This document shows, in pieces, positions 1 through 13,300 of a stretch of DNA of 64,000 nucleotides. The notes beneath the pieces are model-generated. The model worked only from the letters and a program-made list of their open reading frames with translations, did not search any database and was not told the origin of the DNA. A program made the translations under genes and the position numbers. This DNA is from Ephydatia muelleri (taxonomy: Eukaryota; Porifera; Demospongiae; Spongillida; Spongillidae). Location: the NCBI GenBank assembly GCA_013339895.1, contig JABACO010000008.1:4396372-4460371 (forward strand), in the 5' to 3' direction. Each line of letters begins with the position of its first letter. Positions within the stretch are counted from its first letter, which is position 1.

Positions 1-147
1 TGATCAAGCAGGGTCCAGACACACCACACATCTATTGCCTGTACTGTGATTGTTAACACACTAGCTAAATGAGAAATCATGTGCAAAGATGTCCATTACT
101 ACATGTAAGTCTTCTGTAATACCCCAGTACAACCTTCATGACCTAAC

Positions 148-2018
148 CTCATCCCTGGCATTGATATAAGCTCCTCTCTCCAGTAGAGCTACCATGGTAT
201 CTGTGTGGCCATTCTTTGATGAGATGTGAAGTGCAGTTTGTCCATCCTGCATCGTCAAACAAAGGATGGATCACATGACATCTACTGTAATTGGAGATCA
301 ACCCATACATCTACATGTACTGTACATACATGTGTATACTGTACATGTGTCCACTGTATTAGATATGCATGGACATACACTGTACATGTACATGTGCCTG
401 TGATGGACTGGGAACTCACTGCATAACAATGATCATGACTACTGTGTTATTGTTTGTGTGTGGTGCAGCTTCTATTGTGTACGGCAGGCAGCCTGGCTAG
501 CCTATTGAGTGCATGTATGTATGTGCATAAAAAGCATGTGAATGGAATCTTCGATCATTCACTAGCTACAGCTGGTGGCCAGTTACAGTGCCAAACTACA
601 GTATAAGTGTTACATGATATATGTATAATGTTGTCCCACAGTCAATACACTGTCCCACAGTCAATACACTGTCTTTATGAGCTGATTCACCAACCATATG
701 ATCCAGACCATTTTTTAGCCCTACACGTAATTACTACACACACACACGTAGCTACTATGGAAGCACATTGTAGGATTTATTTCAAAGGCTCCACCTACAA
801 TTAACAACACATGTACGTGTAATAATAACTACTCATCCTTATATGCAAAACATTGTGCCTACACCTGAGGAAATCAAGTGACACATTATGCATCTGTTGC
901 TAAATATAGTACGTACACACAAGCTGAAAGAAAAATCACATGTATATGTGCAAAGACATCAGTTACTTAGACGTCATTTGTACAACATAAGCCTCACAAC
1001 CTAACCTTATCCCTGGCTTTAATATCAGCTCCAAACTTCAATAGAGCTAACATGGTATGTGTGTGGCCATTCTTTGATGACATGTGAAGTGCAGTTTGTT
1101 CATCCTACATCATCAAAGAATGTATCACATGACATCAAATACATGTAGGAGATGAGTTGATATTGTACAAGTACTTACATGTACGTCTTTTACATGCCTT
1201 GTGACCTAACCTTATCCATGCTATTGATATAAGCTCGTCTCTCCAGTAGAGCTACCACGGTATCTGTGTGGCCATTCTTTGATGAGATGTGAAGTGCAGT
1301 CTGTATATTCTACATCATCAAAGGATGGATCACATGACATGTACATGTAATTGGAGATCTACCCATCCATCTACATGTACATACATGCAATCTACATGTG
1401 TATACTGTACATGTGTCCACTGTATTAGATATGCATGGACATACACTGTACATGTACATGTGCCTGTGATGAACTGGGAACTCATTGCATAACAATGATC
1501 ATGACTACTGTGTTATTGTTCGTGTGTGGTGCAGCTTCTATTGTGTACAGCAGCCTGGCTAGCCTATTCAGTACATGTATATATATGTACGTACCTGTGT
1601 GTGCATAAAAAGCATGTGATTCACACACCATATATTTTTGTAGCCCTACATGAAATTACTACACGTACATGTACATGTAGCTACTACGAAAGCACATTGT
1701 AGGATTTATTTCAAAGGCTCCACCTACAATTAATAACACATGTACATGTAATAATAATTACTCATCCTTATATGCAAAACATTGTGCCTACACCTGAGGA
1801 CATCAAGTAACACATTATGCATCTGTTGCTAAATATAGTACTGTACACACAAAAATCACATGTGAAAAGACATCCATTACTTAGACATCATTTGTACAAC
1901 ATAAGCCTCATGACCTAACCTTATCCCTGGCATTGATATCAGCTCCTCTCTCCAGTAGAGCTACCACGGTATCTGTGTGGCCATTCTTTGATGAGATGTG
2001 AAGTGCAGTTTGTCCATC
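148..2018. repeat. Tandem duplication of ankyrin exons with introns
   Basis: The exon at 148-246 and its flank to about 520 recur at 1211-1309 to about 1560. The exon at 1006-1104 with upstream intron (about 860-1005) recurs at 1920-2018 (about 1795-1919). The period is about 0.9-1.06 kb. Intron as well as exon sequence is similar, so the duplication is fairly recent and added repeats two exons at a time. Confidence 0.7.
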
Positions 2019-5000
2019 CTACATCATCAAAGGATGGATCACATGACATCAAATAGGAGATCAATGGATATTGTACACAGTGTCATGCATGTACACATAT
2101 TCTACTCGTTTCTTCTACTCGTGTATAGAAGTGTACACAGCATAGAAATATGCAACACACTGTATGGACATAACTGCAAGTCACAAAACTGCATTAATAT
2201 TAATACGTGTACTATGTTGTTCCATGGCCATTAGTCTACACTGTCGTTTGTGAAGTAATTCACCAACCATATACATGTACAGTGTAATGCTTATGTAATG
2301 GAGAACTTCATGCATGTGTACATCATGCTGTGCACTTTGGACCCTAGACAGTAGTTCCAGACTGACAGCTCCCTTCTAGTGTACATGTATATAAATAGCA
2401 TAGGATTTCGTGGACTACAGGTGATATTTTGTAGAGCTGCTTGATTTCGTATATCACATTGGCTGCTGCCTGTATCCTCGGCTATTATTGCAATGGTGTA
2501 GTCGGCAGATTGGATTGGATGGTTAAACAACAACCGCTACTACTACTGAAACTTTCAGCGGTGAAGCAAGCTCAGAAAGCATCTTAAAGAAGAAGACTGG
2601 GCTTTGTTCGGAGATGCATTGAAAACCTTAGCAAGACAAAGCTTACCCTGACCTTGACGAAAAGGCTCGCGAATGACTCGCGCTGATTCTATTTCTCTCT
2701 CAGATTGATCATCCACAGGTCGCATTCAGTGTGAGGCAGAGGCATCCTCAGACAGTAGGCGAAGCTGCCAGTGCCACCATTGAACTGGAGTCGTATGTCC
2801 GACAGAACTGTAAGCCTACTAGTGTTGGTACTGTTCCCATGCAGGTAGTGGAGCACGACTAAGCAGCCGTATCAGCCGTCACACTGTCAGTCACAGAAAG
2901 CTCGCAGTCCATACAAATGAAGCATTTAGTTGAGCGACTGGACTGCTTGGAGAAATTGCTGGTACGTGAGAGCATCAACTACCCCGTACCAGGCTCTGCA
3001 GCTAGGTTGAAAGACCATAATAGAGAGCCTCGCCAATGCACTGTGACATGCTGGAATTGCGGCGAGAGAGGTCACATCGTTTGCAACTGTGACAAGTATC
3101 AACAGCCACAGCAACAGGAAAACTCCAGTCCCCTCGTGCCAAGGGCCGCGCACAAGGGGATGAGACGGTGAAGGCCCAAAAAGAAACACCCTATAACAGT
3201 ACGAGCTGTAACTGCTATCAATCGTTCTGTGAGTTACCGCATTGAGGGATTTCTAGCTTCTGTCTCACTAGAGTTCATAATAGACACAGGAGCATCAGTA
3301 TCTTTACTTTGCATGAGAACCTCTACAACACTGCATGGATATAGCTAACCAAAATTCTTAAACTGAAGGCAGAGTTGATATGCCCAACATTTGATGGTAC
3401 CATCTGGAGGACAATAAGGAGTACATGTAAGTGTCACCTGGCAGTCAAGGACTGGCTCTGTTAGGGGACGTTTAGGTGTCTGTGTTTCATACCGGGAGCA
3501 GGTGCCAGGAGCACCTCCATGTGTGTTGGAAACACTTAGGAATGGGTATGTTCTTCCCTTCTACACTGAGCCTACCCCCTACATACAGCCTAATCAGCAT
3601 TCTGCTCAGATAGAAGTGGAATGTGTGACAAATGCAGTAGCAGAATTGATAAAGGGTGGGTACATTGAGGAGGTAAAGGAGCTCCCAGTTGTAGGCAGCC
3701 CATTATATGTTGTCACCAATGGTATGGGCAAAACAATGGTAATCTGAGGCATGTTAATTGATCTCTTTGGAAACAAAAATTCAAGTATGATGATGCAACC
3801 TTTGAAAGGCAACTATGTATCTGGATGATGGCATTGTAGCACTGCCAGATGAGGTGGGTGCCATTAGTGCCAGTGGCTGGGTGAGGGACACACTAGCTAA
3901 GGCAGGGTGGGTATGTAATGAAGCTAAGTCTACCTGGTTACCCACCCATAGGTTGTCATGGTTAGGACTTACCTTGGATCTAGAGTTGGGGCTTATCTCG
4001 GTGCCTGATAGGAAGATTGAGGTCTTGCGGGGGAAGTTGCTAGCAGCCATGGAGCAACCAATGCTCAGGGCCAGGTTTATAGCAAGCTTGGTTGATAGGA
4101 TTATAGCAATGAGTCTGGCATTAGGCCATGTTGCTAGATACATGACACAGGCTTTGTACGTATTACTGTTAACTACAGACATGGTGCGATATGCTACCCA
4201 TAACATCAGAGGGAAGGGAGGAGCTTAAGTTTTGGACTGAGTCAATTGAGGAGTATAATGCACATCCTATATGGCATGGTCCATCTGGTGTCAGATGTGT
4301 GCACTCAGATGCTAGTGATGTGGGCTATGGAGGCTACATAGTTGAGCATGGCATGCATGTGCACAGGGAATTTGGTCTTCAGAGAAAGCAAAGCAGAGCT
4401 CTACCTGGAGAGAGCTAGTAGCAGTGGGAAGAGTGCTAGAATCAGTTGCAGGCAGACTGAGTAGTACTAGAGTGTGTTGGTTCACTGAAAATCAAAATGT
4501 TAGGTTTTGTGACAGCTGCTGTGATACTAAATCCAACAGATATGGCAATTGCTTCGATTTTGGATAGAAACATTGCATTGACCAGCCATCAGCATGCATC
4601 TGAATCAGTCATACAGGAGAAAGTGGTCCAGGCTGGGCAGTGCAGGAGGGTAACCATGTGTTCCAGCACCCAGTGGAGGGCACTGGCAAAGTTGTCAAAA
4701 TGATTGGGGCCAATAGGCCGAAGGAAGGCAGGTGTCAACATGGTAGTTGTCGTACCAGTGCATTCCCAAGAGCTCCCACTTGGAGGCCAGGACTGGAACC
4801 ATGGGGAAGGCTGCCTGCAGATCCAGTTTGGATATGAGGGCTCCTTTGTTGAACTTGCCGAGGAGAGACACAGCATGCTTGCCCAATGCATGGCTGTATG
4901 AAGTGGGAAGTGTGTTGTCAGGAAACCCCCTTCCTCCTCCCTGTACCTCCACAGAGGCGTAACCACAATGCTGGACAGGGCTGGGGTGTGTTCACCAGTC

Positions 5001-6282
5001 TGGTGGTGGAGCACGCGTTGTGAACTGCTGGTAACCAACTAGGGGGGAGGGTGGAGATAGATCAGATTATGCCCGCCCATGATTGTGGAGTCTGATTATG
5101 GTGTTTATGGAGTTGTAGGGATCAGAGAGGGTGGGAAGGTGTGTTGCAACTGCTCTAGTGAGGCCCGAAGCTAGCCTCGTGCTGGAGCAGGTGTTCCAAG
5201 AGAGACTCCTTGTTGCCAGTGGTTCCAGGTGGGCAGGCGGAGGACTGTGAAGTATCCAAACTATTAAAGACATTACAATTATTCTCATGTGTATGATTGT
5301 GCAACTAGCATGTGTGTGGTATTGTGATTTTGATAGTCTTTGATGTATCTCGAGCATCAGTATTGGTGAACACAATAGAGGCAATGAGGGTGGGATGTCA
5401 GAAGCTGGGAAACAATACGTTTATGGAAGCCTGAGAAAGATTGAAGAATATGATGGAGCGACAGAGGATTGGACTACTTACAGGGAGCGACTGGAGATAT
5501 ACACTGTAATGTACCTTGATGCACACGAGGTGACATATGTGAAGAGGAGAGATGTGTTCCTTACGTGTATATATACACCTGTGCACACACAAGAGAGACT
5601 GAGCTTGTACATGTACCACTTGCAGTGACTTTGGGTTCTTATTTATCACACTGTTTTTACAAGCGTACATGAAGTCAAAGGAGGATCTACAGAGAACCAG
5701 TCATGTGGGAACTCCACATGCATGAAGAGTTGCCAACGAAATACAGTTTCATTTACACAATGTGTGCATGAGCATAAGAGTGTGAGAGTCACTGTGAGGT
5801 CATGTTCACATATTCTGCTGTGAGAAATAAGAGACAAAACTCTTAGCAAATGGTACAAAAGCGAAGTGGACGTAGCATAAAGAACACAGATAAGTTTATA
5901 ACAAGGTTATGCCGAATGGGAAAGGGTGATGTGAGAACGTAGGAATTCAAAAGTCTTCACACGCCATGTTGCATAGTGTTATTTTTTTGCCACGTGTATA
6001 ACTGATGTGTGTGAGTGTGTGTGTATGTGTGTGTGTGCATGTGTGTATGTGTGTGTGTGTGCACGTGCACAGATGTGTACATTCATGCACATGTACGCTT
6101 TGAAAAACAGTGTGAGAAATAAGAACCCACAGTCACTGCAAGTGGTACAAGCCCAGTCTGTGTGTATGTGTATGTGTGTGTGTTGTGTGTGTGCTGTGTG
6201 TATGTGTATGTGTGTGTGGTGTGTGTGTGTGTGGTGTGTATATGTGTGTGTGTGCGTGTATGTGTGTGTATGTGTGTGTGTG

Positions 6283-6316
<34 letters not shown>

Positions 6317-7125
6317 GCGTGGTGTGTTTGTGTGCAAAGATACAGTAGGTAGGTGTGTGGCAGGTAACAATGCAAGTGCGTAGTGCATGTTCACGTGCTA
6401 TGTTACCTAAGTTATAGTATCCCTGCAGTGTAGCCGAGTGGGCGTGACAGGAATGAAGTTAAGCAAGCGAATGTGGGAAAGCTTTATACTACACTACTAG
6501 GTACCGAAGGATGATGCGAGTGAGTAGGAAAAAAATTCATATGACGTGGGAGGTGGCAACAACCATCAGGCGCTAGCTGACAACCATTCAGATGGATCCA
6601 TTAATTCGGTACAATCGTCATACAAAGTGATACAGTATAACTCATCTTCTTTGACCCGTATTGACTTAGACAAAAAAACTAAACAACAAAAAACAGACAC
6701 TGAGTTGCGAATGGCTGTAGCTTATACAATAGGGTTTCAGACCAATATTAAATACAACAAATATATGTTCACTGGCCAACATCTAGATTTTGACATCAAT
6801 GTACAGTACATTGGCCACACGAATAAAGAATGGGTCCATATTAAATACAAGAGCAGTGGATTCTTCACCTGTGTCTGCACACATACACTGTACATGTGTA
6901 TACATGTACATGTGAGCACATGCATCACATTGCATAGACATGTACTTTGCCCATTCAACTTCACGGACATGGGCATGTACAGAACTGCATAACTGAAATA
7001 CTGTACACAACACATGTATTTCATGATGAACTAACCAAAAGATCATGAGGGGCATTGATATTAACTCCTCTCTCCAGTAGAGCTACCACTGTAGCTGTGT
7101 CACCACACTGTGCTGCCCAGTACAG
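148..7125 (-). CDS. Ankyrin-repeat protein gene, partial (five exons seen)
   Basis: Five minus-strand exons each encode about one ankyrin repeat. In transcript order they are 7125-7036 (90 bp), 2018-1920, 1309-1211, 1104-1006 and 246-148 (each 99 bp, phase 0, flanked by AG and GT). The 99-bp exons read D-G/E-Q-T-A-L-H-(I/M)-S-S-K-N-G-H-T then LL...GA(Y/D)I, the helix-turn-helix ankyrin core; the exon at 7036-7125 is more diverged. Ankyrin repeats are protein-protein interaction modules, so no specific partner or pathway can be named. Both gene ends are missing: the repeats run off the left edge, and no start codon was placed. Retrotransposon debris at 2.6-6 kb separates the first listed exon from the rest, so they could belong to two genes. 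A possible further exon lies at about 7467-7524 (-), between AG and gtatgt, but it resembles nothing recognised. Confidence 0.6.
2019..2589. other. Intronic/intergenic, no gene recognised
   Basis: A short open frame at 2291-2533 (-) shows no family motif. The rest is AT-rich, with scattered TACATGTA words. Confidence 0.4.
2590..4500 (+). mobile_element. Degenerate retrotransposon: gag tail, CCHC, protease, RT, RNase H
   Basis: Reading across frames gives a capsid-like tail (2590-2900), then a zinc knuckle (C-x2-C-x4-H-x4-[10 protein letters not shown]) at about 3047-3095. A retropepsin motif (DTGAS) follows near 3284, then the N-terminal reverse-transcriptase region (NGYVLPFY... at about 3540-3745). 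The RT catalytic YLDDG box is at about 3819 and an RNase H stretch ([12 protein letters not shown]) at about 4300-4350. The YLDDG palm and the following linker resemble the RT of DIRS-like elements of cnidarians and sponges. The copy is dead: it has several stops and frame changes, and most of the RT palm between the region at about 3790 and the YLDD box is missing. No LTR or terminal repeat was found. Confidence 0.7.
4589..5040 (-). mobile_element. Second RT fragment, opposite orientation
   Basis: On the minus strand two overlapping frames give a different RT. The segment reading [13 protein letters not shown] (about 4795-4835) matches the RT palm A region, followed by a WELLGMHW-like segment and a decayed stretch where the YxDD box should be. 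A frameshift lies between the frames. It abuts the plus-strand element at 2590-4500, so two unrelated insertions, or an insertion plus a rearrangement, are juxtaposed. Non-functional. Confidence 0.6.
5395..5950 (+). mobile_element. Ty3/gypsy-type gag fragment
   Basis: Starting at 5395 the frame opens M-S-E-A-G-K and continues with a [12 protein letters not shown] core, typical of the start of invertebrate gypsy-type Gag. It soon breaks down. A second gag-like patch (RDK-containing) is visible near 5825-5880 in another frame. No protease or RT is attached. Confidence 0.5.
5603..6155. repeat. Inverted repeat, about 65-70 bp arms
   Basis: The stretch at about 5603-5675 recurs in reverse complement at about 6085-6155 with few mismatches, flanking gag debris and the start of the TG tract. 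Confidence 0.6.
6007..6330. repeat. Imperfect (TG)n microsatellite
   Basis: About 320 bp of TG repeats with TA, TGCG and TGTATG interruptions. The Cys/Val-rich frames through it are artefacts. Confidence 0.9.
6340..7035. other. No gene recognised
   Basis: Probably intron or flank of the ankyrin gene. A frame at 6546-6992 (+) has no recognisable domain and ends in TACATGT-rich low-complexity DNA. Confidence 0.35.
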
Positions 7126-7556
7126 CTCACGTGTTTGATACTGATCATCCTTTCAATGAATGTATAAATGAGCAAGTATGCCATAATTATATAACTAATA
7201 GCATGATTCATAGTGAATGTGGCATTTGCAGTGTTATCTCTCCTATAACACACAACATACACAGAGTATGTCACTATAGTGTTTCGTGTAGCTTTTGCTG
7301 GGATCGTGTGGCCAATGAGATAGGATAAAATTAACTTCATACAGGTCATGAGACTATTTTTAGGCTGAACTGTACATGTTAATATACTCGATTTGCAAGC
7401 ATACAGTGTCCAGGCAATTCATTTGGTGGCTACTGTAGATTAGGTCAATGGGCATGACATACCTCTTCTTGAATTCCATACCGGTGGGGTAATTGAGAGA
7501 AGAAAGCCATAGATCTGCCTGATGAGAAAAATTGTACAGAGAGCTGTACTCACTCT

Positions 7557-8070
7557 TTGGTACACAGCATGATATGGAGGGTACACAGCAGGATATGGAG
7601 GGTACACAGCAGGGTATGGAGGGTACACAGCAGGGTATGGAGGGTACACAGCAGGGTATGGAGGGTACACAGCAGGGTATGGAAGGTACACAGCAGGATA
7701 TGGAGGGTACACAGCAGGATATGGAGGGTACACAGCAGGGTATGGAGGGGACACAGCAGGGTATGGAGGGTACACAGCAGGGTATGGAGGGGACACAGCA
7801 GGGTATGGAGGGGACACAGCAGGGTATGGAGGGGACACAGCAGGGTATGGAGGGTACACAGCAGGGTATGGAGGGCACACAGCAGGGTATGGAGGGTACA
7901 CAGCAGGGTATGGAGGGTACACAGCAGGGTATGGAGGGTACACAGCAGGGTATGGAAGGTACACAGCAGGATATGGAGGACACAGCAGGGTATAGAGGGT
8001 ACACAGCAGGATATGGAGGACACAGCAGGGTATGGAGGGTACACAGCAGGGTATGGAGGGTACACAGGGA
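7557..8070. repeat. 21-bp minisatellite, about 24 copies
   Basis: Tandem units of ggtacacagcagggtatgga plus g. The unit is a multiple of three, so several frames stay open on both strands as 7-residue repeats (for example YPAVYPP on the minus strand). No splice or start context makes any frame convincing as a protein. Confidence 0.95.
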
Positions 8071-8074
8071 AGGG

Positions 8075-9015
8075 CCGGATACAGAAATCGTGAGAACAAG
8101 GTTGATATTTTTCATACTTTGGGCCGTGGCTACATGTAACTAAAATGGCGTGTTGAAGGCCCTCCGGGGTTTAAATCGAAGCCCCATCCGCTTTATAGAC
8201 GTGTTAATTAATACTGCCTGTGTTAGCTCGGAAGATATTATATAACCAGCTTAACGTACAGTACTTACACACAAATACATGAATATTAATTAATCACTAG
8301 TTCATCCATGGGTTTAGCGGGGAAGGAGGGGTAGGGGGTGACAGACACCAGTATGCAATTGCATGCTGTAAAAGTTATCGTCAGTTAAAGCATAAATTAA
8401 ATGATGTAAAGGATTTTCTTCGCAAGCATTCGATCTCTCATCAAGGATCCACCCACTTTTTGTCGTATACAGATTGCAAGTTAATGGGTGCAATCAGAGA
8501 TTTTGAAGCTTACCTGAACTGTATATAACACTTTCGCACTAATTAGCAATCAGCCTAGAGGGGTCGATGTGCGCCTCGTCTAGCTTGATCAAATGGTACG
8601 GCTATGTTGTTGCTGGAAACTAGGTTTTAATTAGAACATTACGGTATATCCTGGCTAATTAATTTCCGACGTTGTCACTTTCTTTTAAGTGCCCAGTTGG
8701 CTTGGACGTACCAACACAGCCAATGGAAATTCCGTGCAAAGCAACGGCTTGTGCCCAGTGCATAATACATTGGGCACAAGCATCACTAGTTCTCGCGTAC
8801 CCTAAAGCCTGAACCCTAAGGGCCTCCCTTAGTACCGTTGTCCTAATATTGGCTAGCGATCGTTGCTAAGTGCAGATACTACTATATATAGGACTCGGTG
8901 AAACTTTAGTGGGTTTTAGAAACCGCCTATTTCAATTCATAGGCTGTCCTTCCACGTGCACTATACATGTATAGGCCGGTTTGACGAGTTGACTATCACA
9001 CAGTCGGGGCCAGTG
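8075..9015. other. Gene-poor stretch with one hairpin
   Basis: No exon recognised. A near-perfect stem lies at 8747-8781 (arms of 14 bp starting GCTTGTGCCCA, loop of 7). Confidence 0.4.
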
Positions 9016-9036
9016 TAGTCTCGTACCCAGACCCAC
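9016..9036 (+). repeat. Solo terminal repeat of the TAGTCTCGTACCCAGACCC family
   Basis: The 20-bp terminus shared with the elements at 22870-24555 and 42483-42592 occurs here alone, with no inverted partner nearby. It is a truncated copy. Confidence 0.65.
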
Positions 9037-9830
9037 ATCGCAGCTGCGGATGGATTACATCACCGACCGGTTTGACTGGATGTTTCTTTGTCTCAGTAAC
9101 TTTTTTTGACTCTGAGAAGCATACTGTAACTGCCAGCGTCACCTGGATATATAGGAAGGCACTCCTGGTCCGGCAGCGCACTCATGCTCTACTAGACGTG
9201 TATGGGCTAAGAGCGATCGTGTACGACAGGTGTTTTAAAGGACGAGATTGATTAAGACAGCGAGATCAAATGCACAGACATATATATTGTGATCACCAGG
9301 TCCAATCCAGTCAAATGAAATCATTAGATTCATATCGATGCTATTCTTACAATGCAATATTCAGCTGCCTTCGATTAGAGCTTTGCCAGTTGGGCGCGGC
9401 CCGACCTTACGACATCCGCCATTTGGATACCAATATTAGTGGGTGGCGGAGCACGTGCATTTCATTATTGGTATAATATCAGAGCTGCGTACTTTTCTGA
9501 TCCAGTGCACTAGTGAGAGCATAGCAAGTACGTGAATTGATATTACATGTATGGTGGATGATATCATACAGCAGAGCGCGTGCGAGATTAGAAAGCAGGG
9601 GGTTGGAAAACGGCAGCTGGGCATGTGACGGGGAGGTCATGACTAAGCGGCAGTGGTGAGAGGCGCTAGTTCTAAAGTTGTCGAAACAGGGAAAGGCCCA
9701 CGAGGGAGGGACTAACTTCTTGGAAGCTTGTACGGTAGTAAGTGGGAGGCGGGGGACTCTGGTCTCATTCGCCCTAACTGGTAATGTATGGATCACGTGG
9801 TTCAAGCCACTTCTATCCACCCCACCCACA

Positions 9831-9900
<70 letters not shown>

Positions 9901-10356
9901 GCACATGTACAGAGACACACACACGGGAAGTTTGTACGATACTGTATCTTCTATGTTTAGTGTGCACTACCTGACCTCATGTTTTGTTTTCAAGTCGTTA
10001 TTGACATACAGTGTATGTATTTACTAATTTGCCAGACACGTATTTGTGGCAGTACACGAATAATGCGTAGTGACTGCCAAGGCAGAGCATGGAATGGCAT
10101 AACTTTCAGTATGTGCATACATGTATATCCTTACACAAGCCTGTAGTCGACATTTAATGTAGCTCATGGTCATGGATTATACACATATGCAACAAGCACA
10201 GCTTGTTGATCACTTCAAATGAAAAGCAGAATGTTGTTGTGTATACCGCATTTGGGCTATGTGTTTGCATGTATGTGTGTCAGGTGTGTGTGTTTCTGTA
10301 GGTGTCACTCTACTGTATGATACCACACTTCCTGTTCACTGCACTATGCACATTAG
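9037..10356. other. Upstream region of the M13 peptidase gene, with a (CA)n tract
   Basis: No exon recognised. A (CA)n microsatellite of about 67 bp lies at 9832-9898. Any promoter and 5' UTR of the downstream peptidase should fall here; no TATA-type element was convincing. Confidence 0.4.
9832..9898. repeat. (CA)n microsatellite
   Basis: Uninterrupted CA dinucleotides, about 33 units. Confidence 0.95.
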
Positions 10357-13300
10357 ATGGATGACGAAAAGCATGATGTGATTGATGGGGAGGGGGATTC
10401 CCTGCTGGGTGGAGTCCGCATCAGGAGACCATTCAAGGAGGTGCGCACCAAATTCGTCACGGTCATCTTGGTCCTGCTGCTCGTGCTCTGCATTGCAATC
10501 ATCATAGCGCTGGCCATCGGCCTCGGAGTCGAAACTGAAAAGATCACATCACAGGAGGGCATTGCGCCCGGACCGATCCACGCCATTCCAGTTGGCCCTC
10601 CACTGACGTGCCTCACTCCCAGCTGCATTCGTCTGTCCAGCCAGATCTTGGCCAGCATGGATGCTTCAGTAGACCCGTGCACTGACTTCTACAATTTCTC
10701 TTGTGGCAACTGGGTGAAACAGCACACCATACCTCAAGGTTAGCGCTGTGTGGTGGTTGGTGGCATTGTACCCAAAGTGAGAGAAGCCAGGCTTGCTCTT
10801 ATAACCTCAGGTGGCATTGGTTGTATCTCTGTAGCTACTGTATGTGTACATAGTGTCGTCTCCCTTGCATGCATGGCCACCTGGGAGAGGTTGTAGTGCT
10901 CGGGATGCTCTCATGTGGTGTGTGTGCTCCACAGGAGAGGTTCTCTACGATGCCCTCGACACCCTTAATGATGCCAATGTGATTGCCCTGCAGAAGATTC
11001 TGGAGGGCAGTGAAGATGGCGGTGTGGAAGCTGTGAGCAAGCTGAAGGCTCTGTACAGGTCATGCATGGACCTCACCACCATCAGTAGCCTTGGATCAGC
11101 ACCCCTCCTCCAGCTGATATCGGATGTGGGTAGGTCTGGGGACCACAGAAGAGAATATTTCGTATTCAAAGGGATGGGGTAGGGGGCATGTACACTGCAT
11201 ACATATAGTCATGGCTACATTGTGTATATGTACATGCATATTTCGCTGATATGATATCATGCACAGTGTAAAGATTGATACCTGTATGGGCAGCATGTTC
11301 ACATGTATTTACAAACACATGAAAATGTGTGTGAATCTTTGCCTCGATTCTTGATGGAGAGCACCTACATACTGCACTATACTGTACTGTGTTGTGCCTT
11401 AAGTTGATGTACACATATTGTATAGGTGGGTGGAGCCTACTGGATGGAAGTAATTCAACCTTTGGCATCAATGGGTTGACTTTCTGGAGGCAGAAGATGA
11501 GGTCTAGTCCAGCCCTCTTCAGTGTGTCCATTGCAGTAGATGACAAGAATTCCTCACAGTACTCACTTGTGGTACGTCCAGTGTAATGGTGTAGTAGTAT
11601 GAATGTGCATGTGCTGTGTGTATTCATGACCACTGCATTCTTGTACATGTAGATACTATAAAGGCACACAGCAGATAAAACTAGTGCAATACTGTGGGTG
11701 TGTTGGTACAGTACATGAACATATAGATTATTTAATACAATTCATGCACAAAATGAATGCATGCACATGTACATGTAAGCACAGATTGACAATGATAAAG
11801 CACAAAACAATTATCACTTGCTGCCCAAAATATCAGCAGTTTGATCTTGCAAGGATTGCCTGCAGGGCATCTTGTCTCATTAGGTCTAAGCTCAGTCTGC
11901 CAAATAACTCCTGCCTCACCACCACTTCATTGGAAGCTGAGCCAACAGCCAGTCTCAAAATAAACCATTGAATGAGACCAGAGGAGCAGCATCTTCCCAC
12001 TTCTCCATTTGATGCCCAGTATACACATGGCACCATGAGATGTGGGAGTGGTGTACATATTCAACACGTGCATGCAGGCCTGATACTGACATGGAGGGGT
12101 ACACATATCCCCCTATATGACATGGAGGGGTACACATATCCCCTATATGACATGGAGGGGTACACACTTCCCCTATATGACATGGAGGGGTACACACTTC
12201 CCCTATATGACATGGAGGGGTACACACTTCCCCTATATGACATGGAGGGGTACGCACTTCCCCTATATGACATGGAGGGGTACACACTTCCCCTATATGA
12301 CATGGAGGGGTACACACATCCCCTATATGTACAACGTTTTGCCCAAATGAGCACAATGCTTGTTTACTACAATTATTGACGTATTATATGATTTATGATT
12401 TGAAATGATTCCTACCTATGGTTTAGTACAGAGTTTGATTAATTAGGTAATGTGCTTTAAGATTAGTGAATTGAATCAATAATCAGATTTTACTTAACTT
12501 TACGTATTGGGGGGAAATGGTAAAGCAAGACTGTTGACGAGTTTTTATTGTTTAGTATTGTGTTTTGAACTTTTATGTTGTCTACAATTGCATACATCGG
12601 TTCATTCAAACTCATACTGCAGTATTTCACTTATTTTGTGCTGTATTGCACTGTAGCTTGCTCAGTCAGGTCTGTCCCTGCCAACTTCCAGTAGCTATAA
12701 AGATAGCACCAGGGTAAGTTCACTCATCACATACATCTATACTGTACATACTACATGTGCACATGCACGTATTGTGCATGTATTTATGGTTACAGTACAT
12801 GAATGTACATTGTACACATGCAGATTGCATGCATTACACAAGCAGTATTCTCGAATGTACACTAGTGTGCTGTAGATGGGAATAGTACGTGTACATACCA
12901 TACATATGCATGTATGTCACTGCACATGTGCATGTGCAGTGTAGGTCATTTGTACGTTCATAACAGGTGCACATCTCTTTTCAAAGGTGGCAGCTTTGCA
13001 AGTGTTGATGAGTCAGGTTTTAACGCTCATTAATTCTACTCTTAATGCTGGCCAGGCCATTAATGACATGGTTAGCTTTGAAGCAAGCCTCTCTTCGGTA
13101 TGTGGCCTTGTGTATTTTGTTCAGCCGCATCATATTAGAGTTTTCATTGCTTTCCTGTTGACCAGATCTTTGTCCCTGATGACAGCCAGACTCCAAACTT
13201 AACATACAATGTTATGACTGTTGAACAGCTGCAAGTGATGTGGCCTTATGTGAGTGCATGCATTCATCTCTGGTAGCAAATGGAGGTGTGCAGTACTGGC

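Noticed and set aside
6007-6394. Cys/Val-rich and His/Thr-rich frames
   Set aside because: TG microsatellite translations.
7360-8143. Long repetitive open frames (YPAVYPP, GTQQGME, VHSRVWR repeats)
   Set aside because: They arise from a 21-bp minisatellite open in several frames on both strands; no splice, start or domain support.
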